From NCBI GenBank assembly GCA_019233165.1, contig JAFAMS010000387.1, positions 1 through 5,743 on the forward strand: DNA of 5,743 bases, given 5' to 3'. Below are positions 4,319 through 5,743 of this stretch, one piece after another (position 1 is the first letter of the stretch; the number at the start of each line of letters is the position of its first letter). Under the pieces are notes generated by a model. The model was not told where the DNA came from, searched no databases, and saw only the letters and a list, made by a program, of their open reading frames with translations. This stretch comes from Vulcanimicrobiota bacterium (GTDB lineage Bacteria; Vulcanimicrobiota; Vulcanimicrobiia; Vulcanimicrobiales; Vulcanimicrobiaceae). A program made the position numbers and the translations under genes.

Positions 4319-5219
4319 GGGCGTCGCGGAGGCCGTCGCCGAGGTAGTTGATCGCGAGTACGGTGATCAGGATGCAGAGGCCCGGGAAGACGGCGGCCCA
4401 CGGCGCGATCGCCATGTTCGCTTGAGCGTTGGCGAGCATGTTGCCCCAGCTCGCCGTCGGCGGCTGGATCCCGAAGCCCAAGAACGAGAGCGTCGATTCG
4501 AGGATGATGACGTTCGCGACTTCGAGCGTCGCCTGCACGATGATCGGGGCGATCGCGTTCGGCAGCAAATGCCGGAAGATGATCCGTCCGTCGTTGTTGC
4601 CGAGAGCGCGCGCCGCTTCGGCATAGTCGCGTTCGCGCAAGCTCAAGAACACGGCACGAACGATTCGCGCGACCGGCGGCCAGGTCAGGAAGCCGATGAT
4701 CAGCACGATCGTCGCGAAATTCAGCGAGGCTTTGTTCGAGGTCTGGGCGACGATTGCGGTGAGGACGAGCAACAACGGAAGCAGCGGGATCGAAAGCACG
4801 ACGTCCGTGATGCGCATGATGATGAAGTCGACGAAGCCGCCGTAATAGCCGGCGATCGCACCGAGGACGGTCCCGAGCGTGATCTCCATCGCGACCGCGA
4901 AGACCGCAACCGTCAGCGAGATCCGCGCGCCGAAGATCAAACGTGAAAGCAGGTCGCGGCCGTTCTCGTCGGTCCCCAGGATATGCCCCGCGATCCCCGG
5001 TGCGAGCGGATAACCCGTCCAGTGCGCTTGATCGATGTAGTTCGGGTCCCACGGCGCGATCCAGTTGGCGAGGATCGCGATCAGGATCGTGAGGCCGAAG
5101 ATGACCCCACCGGCGAGCGCGAGGCGATGTCTGCGAAAGCGCCGCCACACCAAGTTCCGTTGAAGATGGAATTCATCTTCTTCCGCCGCGAGTGCGGTCG
5201 GGGCTACGGCGGTCGCCAT
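4299..5219 (-). CDS. ABC transporter permease, DppC/OppC type (peptide/nickel family)
   Basis: 306 residues from ATG 5219-5217 to TAG 4301-4299, the normal length for this subunit. It forms half of the membrane channel of a peptide/nickel-type ABC importer, passing substrate delivered by a periplasmic binding protein. Residues 1-30 are a cytoplasmic lead with the basic R-R-F-R-R-H-R-L, as in the OppC_N region. The first membrane helix is at about 33-55, followed by the periplasmic loop W-D-P-N (57-60). The signature LGTDENGRD (81-89) leads into the transport domain. Further helices lie near 100-124, 138-160, 168-190, 228-250 and 272-296. The EAA loop that docks the ATPase is intact at 201-220: E-A-A, then G207, then L-L-P 218-220. 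L-S-F-L-G-F-G-I-Q-P-P (244-254) is also typical. The start is 1 bp after the stop of the DppB-type gene, so coupling is likely. Substrate (dipeptide, oligopeptide, nickel, glutathione) cannot be told from the permease alone. Confidence 0.95.
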   Translation of the reverse strand: MATAVAPTALAAEEDEFHLQRNLVWRRFRRHRLALAGGVIFGLTILIAILANWIAPWDPNYIDQAHWTGYPLAPGIAGHILGTDENGRDLLSRLIFGARISLTVAVFAVAMEITLGTVLGAIAGYYGGFVDFIIMRITDVVLSIPLLPLLLVLTAIVAQTSNKASLNFATIVLIIGFLTWPPVARIVRAVFLSLRERDYAEAARALGNNDGRIIFRHLLPNAIAPIIVQATLEVANVIILESTLSFLGFGIQPPTASWGNMLANAQANMAIAPWAAVFPGLCILITVLAINYLGDGLRDALDPNMR

Positions 5220-5220
5220 C

Positions 5221-5743
5221 TCAGTTGTACTTCACCCTAGGATCGAGCCACGCATACGCGATGTCCGCGATCAAATTGAACAGCACGACCAAGAACGAGA
5301 CGAGCAGCAGATACCCCATGAGGAGCGCGAAGTCGAACTGCGTGAGCGCGTTGTAGAACAGGCGCCCCATTCCCGGCCAGGCGAAGATCGTCTCGGTGAC
5401 GACCGCACCGCTGACGAGGCCCGGCAGCGTCAGCGCGATGACGGTGACGAGCGGGATCAGTGCGTTCTTGAGCCCGTGCTTGAGGACGACCTGCGTGCGT
5501 GAAAGACCCTTTGCGGTCGCCGTGCGCATGTAGTCGGTGTTGATCACCTCGAGCATCGAGCTGCGCATGAAACGGCTCCACGTTGCGACGTACAGCAGCG
5601 AGAGAACCGCCGTCGGCAAGATCAGATGGAGGAGGCGGTCGTCGAACCCGCAGGCATCGGTCGAGCACATGTTCGCCGACGGCAGCTGGATCTTGTAGCC
5701 GAAGGGGAGCGGGATCCCGTAGACCGCGAACGCCAGCTGCAGC
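5221..5743 (-). CDS. ABC transporter permease, DppB/OppB type (C-terminal 173 aa; 5' end outside the window)
   Basis: The frame is open from the window edge (first full codon 5742-5740) to TGA 5223-5221, giving 173 residues, about half of a usual 310-340-residue subunit. The apparent start Met at 5670 is internal: coding sequence continues upstream as a plausible periplasmic loop (P-L-P-F-G-Y-K-I-Q-L-P-S). Visible order: that loop at 10-38; a helix at about 40-58; the cytoplasmic R-S-S-M-L-E-V segment (60-66); the EAA-type loop (R-T-A-T-A-K-G-L at 73-80, ending N-A-L-I-P 93-97); a helix at 98-115; the conserved E-T-I-F-A-W-P-G-M-G-R-L (117-128); a final helix at 138-164; and the closing W-L-D-P-R-V (165-170). 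It pairs with the DppC-type permease 1 bp downstream to form the channel. Two Cys (26 and 31 of this fragment) lie in the external loop and could form a disulfide. Family is certain, substrate unknown. Confidence 0.93.
   Translation of the reverse strand, partial: LQLAFAVYGIPLPFGYKIQLPSANMCSTDACGFDDRLLHLILPTAVLSLLYVATWSRFMRSSMLEVINTDYMRTATAKGLSRTQVVLKHGLKNALIPLVTVIALTLPGLVSGAVVTETIFAWPGMGRLFYNALTQFDFALLMGYLLLVSFLVVLFNLIADIAYAWLDPRVKYN

Noticed and set aside
4422..4946. A 174-codon + strand open frame antisense to the DppC-type permease
   Set aside because: Composition is almost only Arg, Asp, Glu and Gln, typical of an antisense frame in GC-rich DNA; no start signal.
4315..5148. A 277-codon - strand open frame inside the DppC-type permease
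   Set aside because: It is a frame-shifted shadow rich in Arg, Asp and Pro; the 306-residue frame carries every expected permease motif.
5221..5670. Start of the DppB-type permease at the Met codon 5670-5668
   Set aside because: The reading frame continues upstream to the window edge with plausible permease loop sequence, and the protein would lack its N-terminal half; the gene is simply cut by the window.

Overview
The window is about 60% G+C by eye and comes from a soil- or environment-type bacterium. The XRE-family regulators, the C-terminal fragment of a TPR-type regulator, the DUF1269/HdeD pair and the tRNA style would fit an uncultured phylum such as Candidatus Eremiobacterota (WPS-2). 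That assignment is inference from family resemblance only; there is no rRNA or marker gene to settle it. No mobile element, CRISPR array or phage gene is visible.

Left part (1-1977), a regulatory neighbourhood. The 3' end of a large TPR-containing regulator or ATPase (1-384, +) runs convergently into a short XRE-type helix-turn-helix gene (347-805, -), overlapping it by 38 bp. Diverging from the XRE gene is a two-gene unit: an 80-residue unknown protein (845-1087) and, 2 bp later, a full-length XRE regulator with an MmyB-like C-terminal ligand-binding domain (1090-1977, GTG start). The 39-bp divergent spacer holds a perfect 9-bp inverted repeat (809-839). Its two arms contain the Shine-Dalgarno sequences of the two diverging genes.

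Middle part (2095-3622), a tight three-gene operon on the + strand with 10- and 6-bp gaps: an alanine-rich all-helical coiled-coil protein, a DUF1269 protein with a glycine-rich membrane segment and a tyrosine-rich tail, and a six-helix HdeD/DUF308 membrane protein. All three look like envelope or general-stress functions. Two small hairpins precede the first SD, and a 57-nt imperfect hairpin (3631-3687) follows the last stop codon.

Right part (3688-5743). A poorly explained stretch with one small palindromic structure leads to an 87-residue unknown protein (3894-4157, +). Convergent with it, on the - strand, is a tRNA-Leu with anticodon GAG and an encoded CCA end (4176-4262). A good sigma70-type promoter for it lies inside the 3' end of the next gene. 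That gene and its upstream neighbour are the two permease subunits of a peptide/nickel-type ABC importer: a complete DppC/OppC-type subunit (4299-5219) and the C-terminal 173 residues of a DppB/OppB-type subunit (5221 to the window end). They are separated by 1 bp. The binding protein and ATPases must lie outside the window.
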